A DNA stretch of 12,240 bases from JAAFKA01 sp044348925 (GTDB taxonomy: Bacteria; Bacteroidota; Bacteroidia; Cytophagales; Thermoflexibacteraceae), in NCBI GenBank assembly GCA_044348925.1, contig JBIKRY010000129.1, forward strand, positions 1 to 12,240, written 5' to 3'. Made by a program: the position numbers and the translations under genes. The notes under the pieces were generated by a model. It searched no databases, was not told the DNA's origin, and saw only the letters and a program-made list of their open reading frames with translations. Shown in pieces: positions 1 to 8,612 of the stretch (position 1 is its first letter; every line of letters starts with the position of its first letter).

Positions 1-120
1 GGACTTTAAATAATCGGAGATGCGCAAAAGATTATGAACGAAAAGTAGAGAATGCAAATAGTTATTTAATTATTGCTAATATTAGGAGAGTAGTGAGAAA
101 AATTTAATTCAAACAGCTTC
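1..120 (+). mobile_element. Right end of an IS5-like insertion sequence, partial
   Basis: The transposase stop codon at 105-107 is followed almost at once by TTCAAACAGCTTC (108-120). Its reverse complement, GAAGCTGTTTGAA, resembles the terminal inverted repeats of IS5-family elements, which often begin G(A/G)(A/G)xCTGTTTxAA. I place the element end near 120. The next bases, TAA (121-123), would suit the 3-bp TNA target duplication known for the IS1031 group. The left end is outside the window, so neither the inverted repeat nor the target duplication can be confirmed here. Confidence 0.5.
3..107 (+). CDS. C-terminal fragment of an IS5-family-like transposase (cut by window edge)
   Basis: The third forward frame is open from the left edge to a TAA at 105-107 and encodes 34 residues. 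The peptide contains RRCAKDYERKVENANSYL followed by IIANIRRVVRKI. This matches the usual C-terminal end of DDE transposases of the IS5 group: an arginine pair, then a (S/A)KDYE segment, then a hydrophobic helix, then an arginine-rich end. The catalytic DDE residues would lie to the left of the window, so I cannot tell whether the gene is intact or a remnant. The family call is from recognised pattern only and the fragment is short. Confidence 0.72.
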   Translation, partial: TLNNRRCAKDYERKVENANSYLIIANIRRVVRKI

Positions 121-176
121 TAAAATTTCTTTTCAAAGTTGAATCTGCGTTTTTATAAAAATAGCATAAAAAAGAT

Positions 177-259
177 AATAGACTTCTTGATTATCAATAT
201 TTTAATCCATAGTTCACCTTAAATCAACATTACATACTTAAGAAACCAAGAAGTCTATT
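177..259. repeat. 13-bp perfect inverted repeat with a 57-nt spacer
   Basis: AATAGACTTCTTG (177-189) is the exact reverse complement of CAAGAAGTCTATT (247-259). The spacer is AT-rich and codes for nothing recognisable. The right arm ends about 160 bp before the chosen peptidase start. The structure may be a hairpin in the peptidase leader, an operator-like site or a remnant of the neighbouring insertion; the sequence does not decide. The left arm runs into the small palindrome TTGATTATCAA (187-197), which recurs in the hairpin after the peptidase. The rest of 121-419 holds no gene I can support. Confidence 0.45.
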
Positions 260-373
260 GTATCAAATAGTATTTTTGTGGAAACTACTATTCACATTCT
301 TTATCCATCATACACAATCCAGAAAAATTACAAACCTTTTCACAAAAAAGATAAAAAGCTATTTTAAGTTTTA

Positions 374-381
374 TAATTTTG
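374..381 (+). promoter_or_regulatory. Possible -7 promoter box for the S46 peptidase
   Basis: TAATTTTG matches the Bacteroidota -7 consensus TAnnTTTG and would start transcription near 388, about 30 nt before the ATG at 420. No TTG -33 element is seen about 20 nt upstream. A second match, TATTTTTG, lies at 271-278. In DNA this AT-rich such boxes arise by chance, so this is a weak call. Confidence 0.3.
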
Positions 382-419
382 CTGCAATAAAATTACAATA
401 CACCTTAACATTTATTTTT

Positions 420-2606
420 ATGCAACTTAAATTTAAACTACAGTGGCAAAAATTAGCCATTGCCTTTGCTACAGTTTGCACACTTTTTAGCACACAAATA
501 GCCAGAGCTGACGAAGGAATGTGGCTTACCTTATTGCTGAACCGCAATTATGCCGAAATGAAAAAAAATGGCTTAAAACTTAGTGCCGAACAACTCTATA
601 GTATCAACAAAGCAAGTTTGAAAGATGCTATTGGCGGCTTAAATGCAGGAAATCCTGCACAAAGTTTTTGCACAGGCGAATTAATATCAGGGCAAGGTTT
701 GTTATTAACTAACCACCATTGTGCGTATGATGCCATTCAAAGCAATTCTACTTTACAAAATAACTATTTGCGAGATGGTTTTGCTGCAAAAAGTTTTGAG
801 CAAGATTTGCCTGCACAAGGCATCAATGTTTCGTTTTTGGTAAGAATGGAAGATGTTACCAAACGAATTTTGACAGCCGTAAAAGACGCAAAAGATGAAG
901 GGGAAAGAGCAAAATTGGTTGCCGAAGAAACCAAAAAAATTGTGGCAGAAGCTACCAAAGACACACATTATAATGGTTTTGTAAAAGATTTTTATAAAGG
1001 AAATGACTATTATTTGTTTGTTGTAGAAGTTTTTAAAGATGTACGATTAGCATTTGCACCACCAGAATCTATTGGAAAATTTGGTGGAGATACTGATAAT
1101 TGGATGTGGCCACGTCATACAGGAGATTTTTCGATGTTCCGAGTTTATATGGGCAAAGATGGAAAACCTGCGGAATATTCCAAAGACAATATTCCTTATG
1201 TTCCAAAACATTTTTTACCAATTTCTTTAAAAGGCATCAAAGCAAGTGATTTTACAATGGTTATGGGTTACCCAGGACGTACAGACCGTTATCGTGCAGC
1301 AGCAGGAATACAGTTGGATATAGAAGAGGGAAATCCAGCACGCATAAAATTACGTACCAAAAGATTAGATTTATGGAAACAAGATATGGATAAATCTGAT
1401 GCTATTCGTTTAAAATATGCTGCAAAATATGCAGGAGTAAGCAATTATTGGAAATATTTTATCGGACAAAATCAAGGTCTAAAACGTCTGAAAACTTTAG
1501 ATTACAAACGTAGCGTAGAAAAAGAGTTTCAAGATTGGGCTAATAAAGGTACAAATGAAGCCTATAAAAATGCAATTCCAACTTTAGACAAAGCATACGG
1601 AGAAATGAGAGAAGTTAGTTTGTGGAATGTATATCGCAATGAATGTGTGTTTGGAATAGAGTTTATTGGCTTGGCACAAAATTTTTATGGCTTAAAACAA
1701 ATGTTGGCAAAACCCGAAGGTGCAGCTATGAAAGATAAAATGCTTGGCAATTTGAAAGAAGCAGCAGCCGACCATTTCAAAGATTATAATACGGCAACTG
1801 ATAGAAAAGTTTTTGCAGCTATGATGGCATATTTTTACAAAGATATTCCAAAGGCACAGCACCCAGAAATTTTTAAAATGATTGCCGAAAAATACGACAA
1901 TGATTTTAATGCTTTTGCAGAATATGTTTTTGATAATTCCTTATTTGTTAGCAAATATACGTATTTAGATTTTGTGAATAATTATGACGAAACTATGTTG
2001 AATAACGACATTGGTTATCAAGTAATGGAATCTTTTAGCAAAAAATTTGATGCAGATATTCGCCCAAAAGTAATGGCAGCTAATGCAAAAATTGATAGAG
2101 CTATGCGTGATTATTTGGCGGGAGTTCGTGAAATGAAACCAAATTATAATTTCTATCCTGATGCAAACTCTACTTTGCGATTGACTTACGGAAAAGTAAT
2201 TGATTACAAAGCCAAAGATGCGGTAAAATACGATTTCAAAACTACTATCGAAGGTATGTTTGAAAAAGAAGATGCAACAAACCCAGAATTTGAAATTCCA
2301 AAAAAACTAACAGAATTATACAACGCAAAAGATTACGGTCAATATGGTGCAAATGGTACATTGCCTATTGCATTTATTACGGATAACGACATCACAGGCG
2401 GAAATTCGGGCAGTCCTGTAATCAATGGAAATGGCGAATTGGTTGGGTTGGCTTATGATGGAAATTGGGAGGCAATGACTGGAGATTTGGTTTTTGACAA
2501 AAATTTCAAAAGATGTATCAACGCAGATATTCGTTATGTGTTGTTTGTAATTGAGAAATATGCAGGTGCAAGCAATTTAATTAATGAAATGAAACTTGTA
2601 AAATAA
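420..2606 (+). CDS. S46 family dipeptidyl-peptidase, DPP7-like, exported
   Basis: This encodes a 728-residue serine peptidase that should remove dipeptides from the N-termini of peptides in the periplasm, supporting growth on amino acids. I chose the ATG at 420. The frame stays open back to a TTG at 258, but starting at 420 gives a normal signal peptide (KLAIAFATVCTLF core, cleavage after ARA at residue 30) and a mature N-terminus DEGMW, as is usual in S46 enzymes. The catalytic His is probably H100 in TNHHC, the Asp D226 in GGDTDNWMWPRHTGDF, and the Ser S663 in GGNSGSPV. C84 and C101 flank the His region and may pair. Eighteen residues after the serine, the position that is Gly in P. gingivalis DPP7 and Arg in DPP11, there is Gly681 (YDGNW). 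This predicts a preference for hydrophobic over acidic residues at P1. Length matches the family (about 710-720). No frame damage is visible. Confidence 0.93.
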   Translation: MQLKFKLQWQKLAIAFATVCTLFSTQIARADEGMWLTLLLNRNYAEMKKNGLKLSAEQLYSINKASLKDAIGGLNAGNPAQSFCTGELISGQGLLLTNHHCAYDAIQSNSTLQNNYLRDGFAAKSFEQDLPAQGINVSFLVRMEDVTKRILTAVKDAKDEGERAKLVAEETKKIVAEATKDTHYNGFVKDFYKGNDYYLFVVEVFKDVRLAFAPPESIGKFGGDTDNWMWPRHTGDFSMFRVYMGKDGKPAEYSKDNIPYVPKHFLPISLKGIKASDFTMVMGYPGRTDRYRAAAGIQLDIEEGNPARIKLRTKRLDLWKQDMDKSDAIRLKYAAKYAGVSNYWKYFIGQNQGLKRLKTLDYKRSVEKEFQDWANKGTNEAYKNAIPTLDKAYGEMREVSLWNVYRNECVFGIEFIGLAQNFYGLKQMLAKPEGAAMKDKMLGNLKEAAADHFKDYNTATDRKVFAAMMAYFYKDIPKAQHPEIFKMIAEKYDNDFNAFAEYVFDNSLFVSKYTYLDFVNNYDETMLNNDIGYQVMESFSKKFDADIRPKVMAANAKIDRAMRDYLAGVREMKPNYNFYPDANSTLRLTYGKVIDYKAKDAVKYDFKTTIEGMFEKEDATNPEFEIPKKLTELYNAKDYGQYGANGTLPIAFITDNDITGGNSGSPVINGNGELVGLAYDGNWEAMTGDLVFDKNFKRCINADIRYVLFVIEKYAGASNLINEMKLVK

Positions 2607-2639
2607 TTAGCTAATTTTAGCCTGTATTTTAGTAAGTTT

Positions 2640-2727
2640 TATAGCATAGATTTCAATTTATAGTTTGTAAATTATTGATTATCAATAGTTTACAAACTAT
2701 AAATTAAAATCTATGCTATATTTTTTT
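2640..2727 (+). terminator. Very long hairpin plus T-tract after the peptidase gene
   Basis: TATAGCATAGA at 2640-2650 begins a 32-nt arm (2640-2671) that pairs with 2689-2720 with one C-A mismatch (2654/2706). The middle (2672-2688) folds on itself around TTGATTATCAA. The whole 81 nt is thus almost one stem of about 39-40 pairs, followed by seven T residues (2721-2727). It lies 33 bp after the peptidase stop and before the yidC promoter, so termination is the simplest role. It is much longer and more AT-rich than a normal intrinsic terminator; see the findings for the mobile-repeat alternative. Confidence 0.65.
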
Positions 2728-2767
2728 GCAACATCTATTATCCATCTATGAATTGTAAGTAAAACTT

Positions 2768-2798
2768 TTGATAAAATGATTTTTTTTTAGCACCTTTG
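2768..2798 (+). promoter_or_regulatory. Candidate Bacteroidota-type promoter for yidC
   Basis: A TTG at 2768-2770 is followed, after 20 nt, by CACCTTTG (2791-2798). This corresponds to the -33 TTG and -7 TAnnTTTG elements of the primary Bacteroidota sigma factor, with a C in place of the first T. The spacing is right and a GCA follows the box, as in many promoters of this phylum. Transcription would start near 2804, giving a leader of about 65 nt before yidC. It sits just after the long hairpin, so yidC is probably transcribed apart from the peptidase. Confidence 0.5.
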
Positions 2799-2870
2799 CA
2801 CGCTAAAAATATGTGTACATAGCTGCATTATCTAACAAAATTTCTATCGAATTACTAACTATAAATATAA

Positions 2871-4682
2871 ATGGACAAAAATCAAACCATCGGCTTAGTG
2901 CTGATTTCCTTGTTGTTGTTAGGTTATTTAACCTATTTTAGTATTTTCCCACCGCCTGTAGAAGAAAATAAAGATATTTCTATCACTAAAATAGAACAAG
3001 TACAAAACACCAAAATTCCTAACAATCCAGCCATTACACAAGATTTAGATTCTAACTTGCTTCAAGCCAAGGGAGTTTTTGCAGTTGGAATGAAAGGAGA
3101 ACAAAATAAAGTAGTTTTAGAAAACAAAGACATTAAGGTTACTTTAAATACCTTTGGTGGTAAAATTACTGAAGTAGAGCTAAAAAATTACAAAACTTTT
3201 GACCAAAAGCCACTGATTTTATTTGATGCCGACAATCTCACGTCTTTGGAAGTAGAAACTGCGGTTGGCAAAATAGATTTGTATTCTTTATTCTACACCG
3301 TTGCCGAAAATTCTACCAATAAAGTAGTATTTCGAATGGCAAATTCCGAAAATCAATACATAGAACACAGCTATAGTATTGCTCCTGAAGGTTTTGCAGT
3401 AACGTATCGTATGCGTAGCAAAGGTATGGAAGGCAGTATGAAATCCTCTAACGGTATTTTTTCTTGGCAAAATGACATTAAACAGTTAGAAAAAAGCCTT
3501 GAAATTTGTAGAACACAAGCTACAGTAAATTTTTATACCAATGAAGGAGATTTTGAAGCTATTTCTGAAGCTTCGTCAAGTTTTGAGGAATTAAATGCCG
3601 AAAAACCTGTAAAATGGGTAGCACACAAACAAAAATTCTTTAATTCTGGTATCGTAACAAATAAATTATTTCATAGCTTACATACACAAACCAATGTAGA
3701 TAGCAAAAATCCTAAGGCAGTAAAAACATTGGCTATGAATTTTGCATTTCCATTGGCAGATTTGGCAGATGAACAAGCTAATATTCGTTTTACTTTTGCC
3801 CCAAATGATTATAACATTGCTAAAAATATTACCGAAGGGTATGAAAAAAATGTATATTTAGGTTGGAAATTTTTTGCTCCTATCAACGTATATATTATGA
3901 AACCTATTTTTTCGTTCTTGGAAAGTATTACCCCAAATTATGGTTTAAATATATTTTTATTAGTGTTGCTAATCAAAATGGCTTTGTTTCCATTAGTTTA
4001 TAAAGCCTATTTGTCTATGGCAAAAACCAGAGTATTGAAACCCGAAATGGACGAAATTAGACAAAGATGTGGCGATGATATGCTAAAAATTCAACAAGAA
4101 CAATCTGCTTTGTACCAAAAAGTAGGCGTAAATCCTTTGAGTGGTTGTATTCCTATGCTTGCACAATCTCCTATTTTGTTTGCAATGTTCAATTTTTTCC
4201 CTAATTTGATAGACCTTCGCCAAAAAAGTTTTCTTTGGGCAGACGACCTTTCGTCTTACGATTCTGTATTAAATTTGCCTTTTGCAATTCCATTTTATGG
4301 CGACCACGTAAGTTTGTTTACGATTTTGATGACAGTTTCTACGTTGATTTATACCTATTACAACAACCAAATGACGATGTCATCGTCTAATCCACAACAA
4401 GCACCAATGATTATTATGTCGTATGCAATGCCTATTATTTTCTTATTTGTTTTAAATTCTTTTTCGGCAGGCTTGACATATTATTATTTTTTATCCAACG
4501 TAATTACTATAGCACAGCAACTTTCTATTCGCCGTTTTGTAGATGACAAAGATATTCGCCAAAAACTCGAAGAATACCAAAAGAAAAATATCGAGAAAAA
4601 ACCAAGTGGTTTTCAGGCACGTTTGGCAGATATGATGAAAGCACAAGCCGAATTAGCAAAACAAAATCCAAAGAAAAAATAA
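2871..4682 (+). CDS. yidC: Membrane protein insertase YidC
   Basis: The 603-residue product inserts and folds inner-membrane proteins, alone or with the Sec translocon. It has the layout of the Gram-negative form: an N-terminal membrane segment (residues 6-26), a linker, a periplasmic beta-sandwich domain (about 80-325), and then the conserved Oxa1/Alb3 core of membrane helices (about 357-550). Core landmarks are IKMALFPLVYKAYLSMAK (368-385), NPLSGCIPMLAQSPILFAMF (421-440) and the final helices near 511-550, ending in NVITIAQQ. The charged groove residue, arginine in E. coli, is Lys369 here, which I recall as usual in Bacteroidota. The C-terminal tail (about 560-603) is lysine-rich and suits ribosome contact. 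In many Bacteroidota yidC follows pyrG; here it does not, and an S46 peptidase lies upstream. A terminator follows directly, so it appears monocistronic. Confidence 0.96.
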   Translation: MDKNQTIGLVLISLLLLGYLTYFSIFPPPVEENKDISITKIEQVQNTKIPNNPAITQDLDSNLLQAKGVFAVGMKGEQNKVVLENKDIKVTLNTFGGKITEVELKNYKTFDQKPLILFDADNLTSLEVETAVGKIDLYSLFYTVAENSTNKVVFRMANSENQYIEHSYSIAPEGFAVTYRMRSKGMEGSMKSSNGIFSWQNDIKQLEKSLEICRTQATVNFYTNEGDFEAISEASSSFEELNAEKPVKWVAHKQKFFNSGIVTNKLFHSLHTQTNVDSKNPKAVKTLAMNFAFPLADLADEQANIRFTFAPNDYNIAKNITEGYEKNVYLGWKFFAPINVYIMKPIFSFLESITPNYGLNIFLLVLLIKMALFPLVYKAYLSMAKTRVLKPEMDEIRQRCGDDMLKIQQEQSALYQKVGVNPLSGCIPMLAQSPILFAMFNFFPNLIDLRQKSFLWADDLSSYDSVLNLPFAIPFYGDHVSLFTILMTVSTLIYTYYNNQMTMSSSNPQQAPMIIMSYAMPIIFLFVLNSFSAGLTYYYFLSNVITIAQQLSIRRFVDDKDIRQKLEEYQKKNIEKKPSGFQARLADMMKAQAELAKQNPKKK

Positions 4683-4703
4683 CTTTATTTTTCTTTGCTA
4701 TAC

Positions 4704-4736
4704 ATATCCTTACAAAATTTGTAAGGATATTTTTTT
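4704..4736 (+). terminator. Intrinsic terminator of yidC
   Basis: ATATCCTTAC (4704-4713) pairs perfectly with GTAAGGATAT (4721-4730) around a 7-nt AAAATTT loop, and a run of T follows (4730-4736). It begins 21 nt after the yidC stop. The convergent histidine kinase ends at 4793, so the same hairpin could also help end its transcript, but the opposite strand lacks a clear U-tract. Confidence 0.85.
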
Positions 4737-4792
4737 GCGTTTTGGGGCTGGAAATAGCAATTAATGAGTTTGTTATTATTTGTTGGCAGTAT

Positions 4793-7700
4793 CTATAATT
4801 TGTGTACTATCATCAATGGCATTTCTACAAAAAAACTTGTGCCTTTTCCTTCTTCTGTTTCAAACCAAATAGTGCCTCCTGCGTGTTCTATGCCACGTTT
4901 TGCCAAAGCCAAGCCAATTCCTGAGCCTGTATGTTTGGTGGTAAAATTTGGTAAAAATACTTTTTGCCTAATATCTTCACTAATTCCCGAACCATTATCT
5001 TTTACTTCTATAATTACCTTTTCTTTTCCTAAGACTTGCAAATTTACATCAATTTGGGGAGTTTTTTCGCCTTGCATAGCTTGTATGCCGTTGATTATCA
5101 AGTTAGTAATGATTCTGCTCATCAGTTTTTTGTCGCCAATTACAAAGTATTCACCTGCTGGAATTGTCAAATTAATAATTGCATTTTCATTATTTTCGTA
5201 TAAACTTACTGTTTGTCGCACAATTTCTGCCATTTCAAATTTTTCATTCTTGGGAATTGGCATATTTGCAAACGAAGCAAAAGAGGTTGCAATGTCGCTT
5301 AAGGTATCTATTTGCCCAATCATAGAATTGATAGAATTGAGTAATTGGGGTTTTTCGAGACTAAAAATGCGTTGCAAATGTTGCAAAGATAATTTCATTG
5401 GTGTCAGTGGATTTTTGATTTCGTGTGCCACTTGTTTTGCCATTTCTCGCCAAGCCGATTCTTTTTCACTGCGTGAAAGTGCCTCTTTACTTTCTTCCAA
5501 TTTTACTAACATTTGATTATATGCACCTACTAATAAGCCTATTTCGTCTTCAGATTTATATTCCAAAGGCTCATTATTGCCCAAAGTAGTTCGTTTAATT
5601 TTTTGGGTTATCATCAGCAAAGGTTTTACCAAAATACGCGAAGCAAAATAAGACATGACCAACAAAAATATAAACGTAAACGTAAATACATTCATAATTG
5701 TAGAAAGAATTTCTATAATTTGTTGTTCGGATTTGCGTTGGGATTCAAAAAATGGAATACCAATAATTCCTAAAATTTCGCCTGTTTCGTAGGATTTTAC
5801 GCCCACATACACCGAATTATATTCCAAACTGCCAATAGATTCGGTAAGCATTACTTTATTTTGCTTTTGTTCTATAATTTTTGCCAAAGCCTGCGGGTTA
5901 ATGAGTTCAGACAAAAAACTATTTTCATAAATAAATGGCTGACTTGCTACCAATAATCTGCCTGTTTTGGTAAATACGTTGATGTCGGTTTGTGTTAATT
6001 TTGCAACTTCTACTAATGGATTTAGTAATTTTTCTCGATTAATGTATCCTTTTCGCAAGTTTTCTAAACTTGCCCCCAAATTAATACTTACATTTTCGGC
6101 TTTTTCTATGTAATTTTTGCGTGTTTCCTCAATATTTACAGAATTTAGAATACTCACAACTAAAATACTCACAAAAACTAAAGGCAGAAAAAAAGCAAGG
6201 TTGATATAAATTTGAATACGTGCCGAAAAATTTAAGTTCCAATTGATTTGCCTAAAAGAAAGGCTATACATAATTGCCAAAACCAAATTAAAAAGCAACA
6301 AAACAATAAATAAAAACGAAAAATTAGATACAATACTCTTAAAAGGATAAGTTTCGGAACTTACTACTACAGATTTTCCCTCGCCTTTAATCAATAAATG
6401 TCGGTAGTTTTTGTCATTATCTTCGTCTTTTGTCTTAATATCGTTGGTTTTTTTGCCTGCAAAGTTTTTTGCATTGTCAAAGTATTTTAGAAAATCTCGT
6501 ATATAACTAAAATCTCCAAAGGTATAAAGTTGTTCATTGTTACGATAAATGGCATAACTATAACGGGCATCTTCGTTATAAGCAGCAAATTTTTTGTCAA
6601 TAAATAGGCTTGGATAGACACTGTTAGGAATTATTTTTTTCAATTTCATATCTATCAAAATTTTTCCTACCATCACATCTTGGCGTGTAATTTCCGAAAA
6701 TTGTAAATATCTTTTGGTATTATTTGCCAAATCTGCCACAAAAAATAAATTTTCGTATTCGGTAATATACTTGCTGGAATCAAAACGAATCCACAAAGAA
6801 TCAAAACGAATATCGGTATTTAAAGGCTCACCGTTGCCATTAAACAACAATACATTGACATCATATTTATCAAAATAATCACTTAAATAGAATTTCTTTA
6901 TTTTTTGGACAATCAAATCATTTGCCGAAAATGCCATCATGCGGGTTTGAATCATGGCATCTTCTTGTATTTTTTTGCTAACATCATGCAATAAAAACTC
7001 TGCTAATTTGTCGTTTTCTACCAATAATTTAGACGCAAAATATTTTTTATTATAGCCATCCATGGTATTCTCAAAAACATAGATAGAATATGCCCCCAAA
7101 AATGCCGAAGTAATCGAAACCAAAAACAAATAAATATAGGTATTGTAATTGAAGGTACGGACTATGCGAGGGAAACGCAAAAAAGTAATACTAAGCAAAT
7201 AAACAGTATTAATAGAAAATATAACAAAATCAAAAGTGTCTAACATAGCAAAGCTAATTACAAAAATAATAGCTGCATAAATTAAGCTAATAATAATTTG
7301 ATAATTATATTTATTTAATAAAATGAGTAATCTGGAAACAACGTGGCTAATAAAAAAATAGATAATTCCACTCAAAATAAAGATAGAAAGGCATAAAATT
7401 TTATCTACATCAAAATTCAAATCTAAAGTAATATCCAAAGAAATTTGTGAACGAAAATACAAACTTTCAAAAACATAAAATTGGAAAAAAAATGCCGTAT
7501 AGGTTAGCAAGCAAAGCAAAATAGAAATAAAAATTCGCATAGACAGCGAAGCACTTAGCAATGCTTTGATATGCAATAATTTAGGAAAATATAAATAGGC
7601 AAAAGCTATAATACTACAAACGACAATGGTATTGAGCAAAAAATCACCCAGCGAATCTGAAAAGAAAAAAGTTTCGGATAAATTTTGCCAATCAATGGTC

Positions 7701-8536
7701 GAATAGCTACTAAATTGAAAAGGAATATCGAAAAATACAATTAAAATTCGCAAACTAATTAAGGCTATTATCAAAGTAAAAAATGCAAACCAGACTTTAT
7801 TTTGATGTAAGTATTCGAGAACATTTAAACGAATTAATAGCATTGAAAACAAAATAGTCAAGCCCGCAAAAAAAATCATGGCATTTTTTCGTACTGTTCC
7901 TAATAATATTTTGTCATTTCCTTGCACCAGAATAGAAAACAAATAACGTCCATCAGCAGTTTTTATGCTTTGTCCTTCATAATCATTGAGAGATAAACTA
8001 ATATCAGGGACATTTTCGGGAAAAATATTTTTGTTGTAATACGATTTAATATACTGATTATCAATCTTATAGCGAAGATACAAAGGCACTACCGAAACAA
8101 GTTGATATTTTTCGCCTTTGACTACAATAGCCTCTTTACTCAAAATAAAAAAACCATTGCTATTCTCGATACATTGTTGATTAAATTTTCCGTTTATATC
8201 TTCTTTATCTATGTAATATTTGTAATCTGTCCAATATAATAGTTGTTCATCGTTATAGATAAATATTGGATAAGAATTGGTGTAAGATAATTGTGTAAAA
8301 TTAATATTTTTGCTTTGAACAATAGATTCTTTGAGTTCTTTGAGTTGTGCTTCGGATACAGAAATCTCTTTTTGTAAACTTGCTGCTATTTTTTGCAAAA
8401 AATTTTTAGTAGCTATTTGTTTAGAGTTGGCAGTCTTTTCAAAGTTCCCAAAACCTGTTGGCGAACCCAAATAAATAGCCAAAGCCAAAGAAATTATGGC
8501 TGCTACCAAATAATAATAGTAAAAAGTTTTTTTCAT
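4793..8536 (-). CDS. Giant NtrY-like membrane sensor histidine kinase
   Basis: This encodes a 1247-residue two-component sensor kinase. I prefer the ATG at 8536 (MKKTFYYYYLV) over the TTG 21 nt upstream, since it places the first membrane helix at once. Hydrophobic segments are seen near residues 5-23, 218-235, 247-269, 296-317, 332-356, 379-400, 413-432, 438-455, 467-488, 739-759, 774-797 and 943-968. These 12 segments leave three long regions outside the cytoplasm (24-217, 489-738, 798-942); the last looks Cache-like. A HAMP domain (about 964-1017) follows. The DHp helix carries AWREMAKQVAHEIKNPLTP with phospho-acceptor H1038, the form typical of NtrY kinases. The ATPase domain has N1149, D1180 in DNGSG and GSGIGL (1204-1209), so it should be active. 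There is no receiver domain and no partner response regulator in the window. The ligand is unknown. Confidence 0.9.
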   Translation of the reverse strand: MKKTFYYYYLVAAIISLALAIYLGSPTGFGNFEKTANSKQIATKNFLQKIAASLQKEISVSEAQLKELKESIVQSKNINFTQLSYTNSYPIFIYNDEQLLYWTDYKYYIDKEDINGKFNQQCIENSNGFFILSKEAIVVKGEKYQLVSVVPLYLRYKIDNQYIKSYYNKNIFPENVPDISLSLNDYEGQSIKTADGRYLFSILVQGNDKILLGTVRKNAMIFFAGLTILFSMLLIRLNVLEYLHQNKVWFAFFTLIIALISLRILIVFFDIPFQFSSYSTIDWQNLSETFFFSDSLGDFLLNTIVVCSIIAFAYLYFPKLLHIKALLSASLSMRIFISILLCLLTYTAFFFQFYVFESLYFRSQISLDITLDLNFDVDKILCLSIFILSGIIYFFISHVVSRLLILLNKYNYQIIISLIYAAIIFVISFAMLDTFDFVIFSINTVYLLSITFLRFPRIVRTFNYNTYIYLFLVSITSAFLGAYSIYVFENTMDGYNKKYFASKLLVENDKLAEFLLHDVSKKIQEDAMIQTRMMAFSANDLIVQKIKKFYLSDYFDKYDVNVLLFNGNGEPLNTDIRFDSLWIRFDSSKYITEYENLFFVADLANNTKRYLQFSEITRQDVMVGKILIDMKLKKIIPNSVYPSLFIDKKFAAYNEDARYSYAIYRNNEQLYTFGDFSYIRDFLKYFDNAKNFAGKKTNDIKTKDEDNDKNYRHLLIKGEGKSVVVSSETYPFKSIVSNFSFLFIVLLLFNLVLAIMYSLSFRQINWNLNFSARIQIYINLAFFLPLVFVSILVVSILNSVNIEETRKNYIEKAENVSINLGASLENLRKGYINREKLLNPLVEVAKLTQTDINVFTKTGRLLVASQPFIYENSFLSELINPQALAKIIEQKQNKVMLTESIGSLEYNSVYVGVKSYETGEILGIIGIPFFESQRKSEQQIIEILSTIMNVFTFTFIFLLVMSYFASRILVKPLLMITQKIKRTTLGNNEPLEYKSEDEIGLLVGAYNQMLVKLEESKEALSRSEKESAWREMAKQVAHEIKNPLTPMKLSLQHLQRIFSLEKPQLLNSINSMIGQIDTLSDIATSFASFANMPIPKNEKFEMAEIVRQTVSLYENNENAIINLTIPAGEYFVIGDKKLMSRIITNLIINGIQAMQGEKTPQIDVNLQVLGKEKVIIEVKDNGSGISEDIRQKVFLPNFTTKHTGSGIGLALAKRGIEHAGGTIWFETEEGKGTSFFVEMPLMIVHKL

Positions 8537-8612
8537 GGTTAGCCTAAAATTGCCCAAATTACGCTACCCAAACATAGCTCAAGGCGAATATATATGTTAG
8601 TTGTAAGTTTAG

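Noticed and set aside
258..419. In-frame N-terminal extension of the peptidase from a TTG at 258
   Set aside because: It adds 54 residues before a perfect signal peptide and has no family counterpart; the ATG at 420 gives the normal S46 N-terminus and length.
5091..5101. Third copy of the palindrome TTGATTATCAA
   Set aside because: It lies in codons for the conserved LIINGIQ segment of the kinase N-box, so coding constraint explains it better than a binding site.
4764..5516. 250-codon open frame on the plus strand
   Set aside because: It is antisense to the catalytic end of the histidine kinase, resembles no family I know, and has the cysteine- and serine-rich composition expected of the complement of an AT-rich gene.
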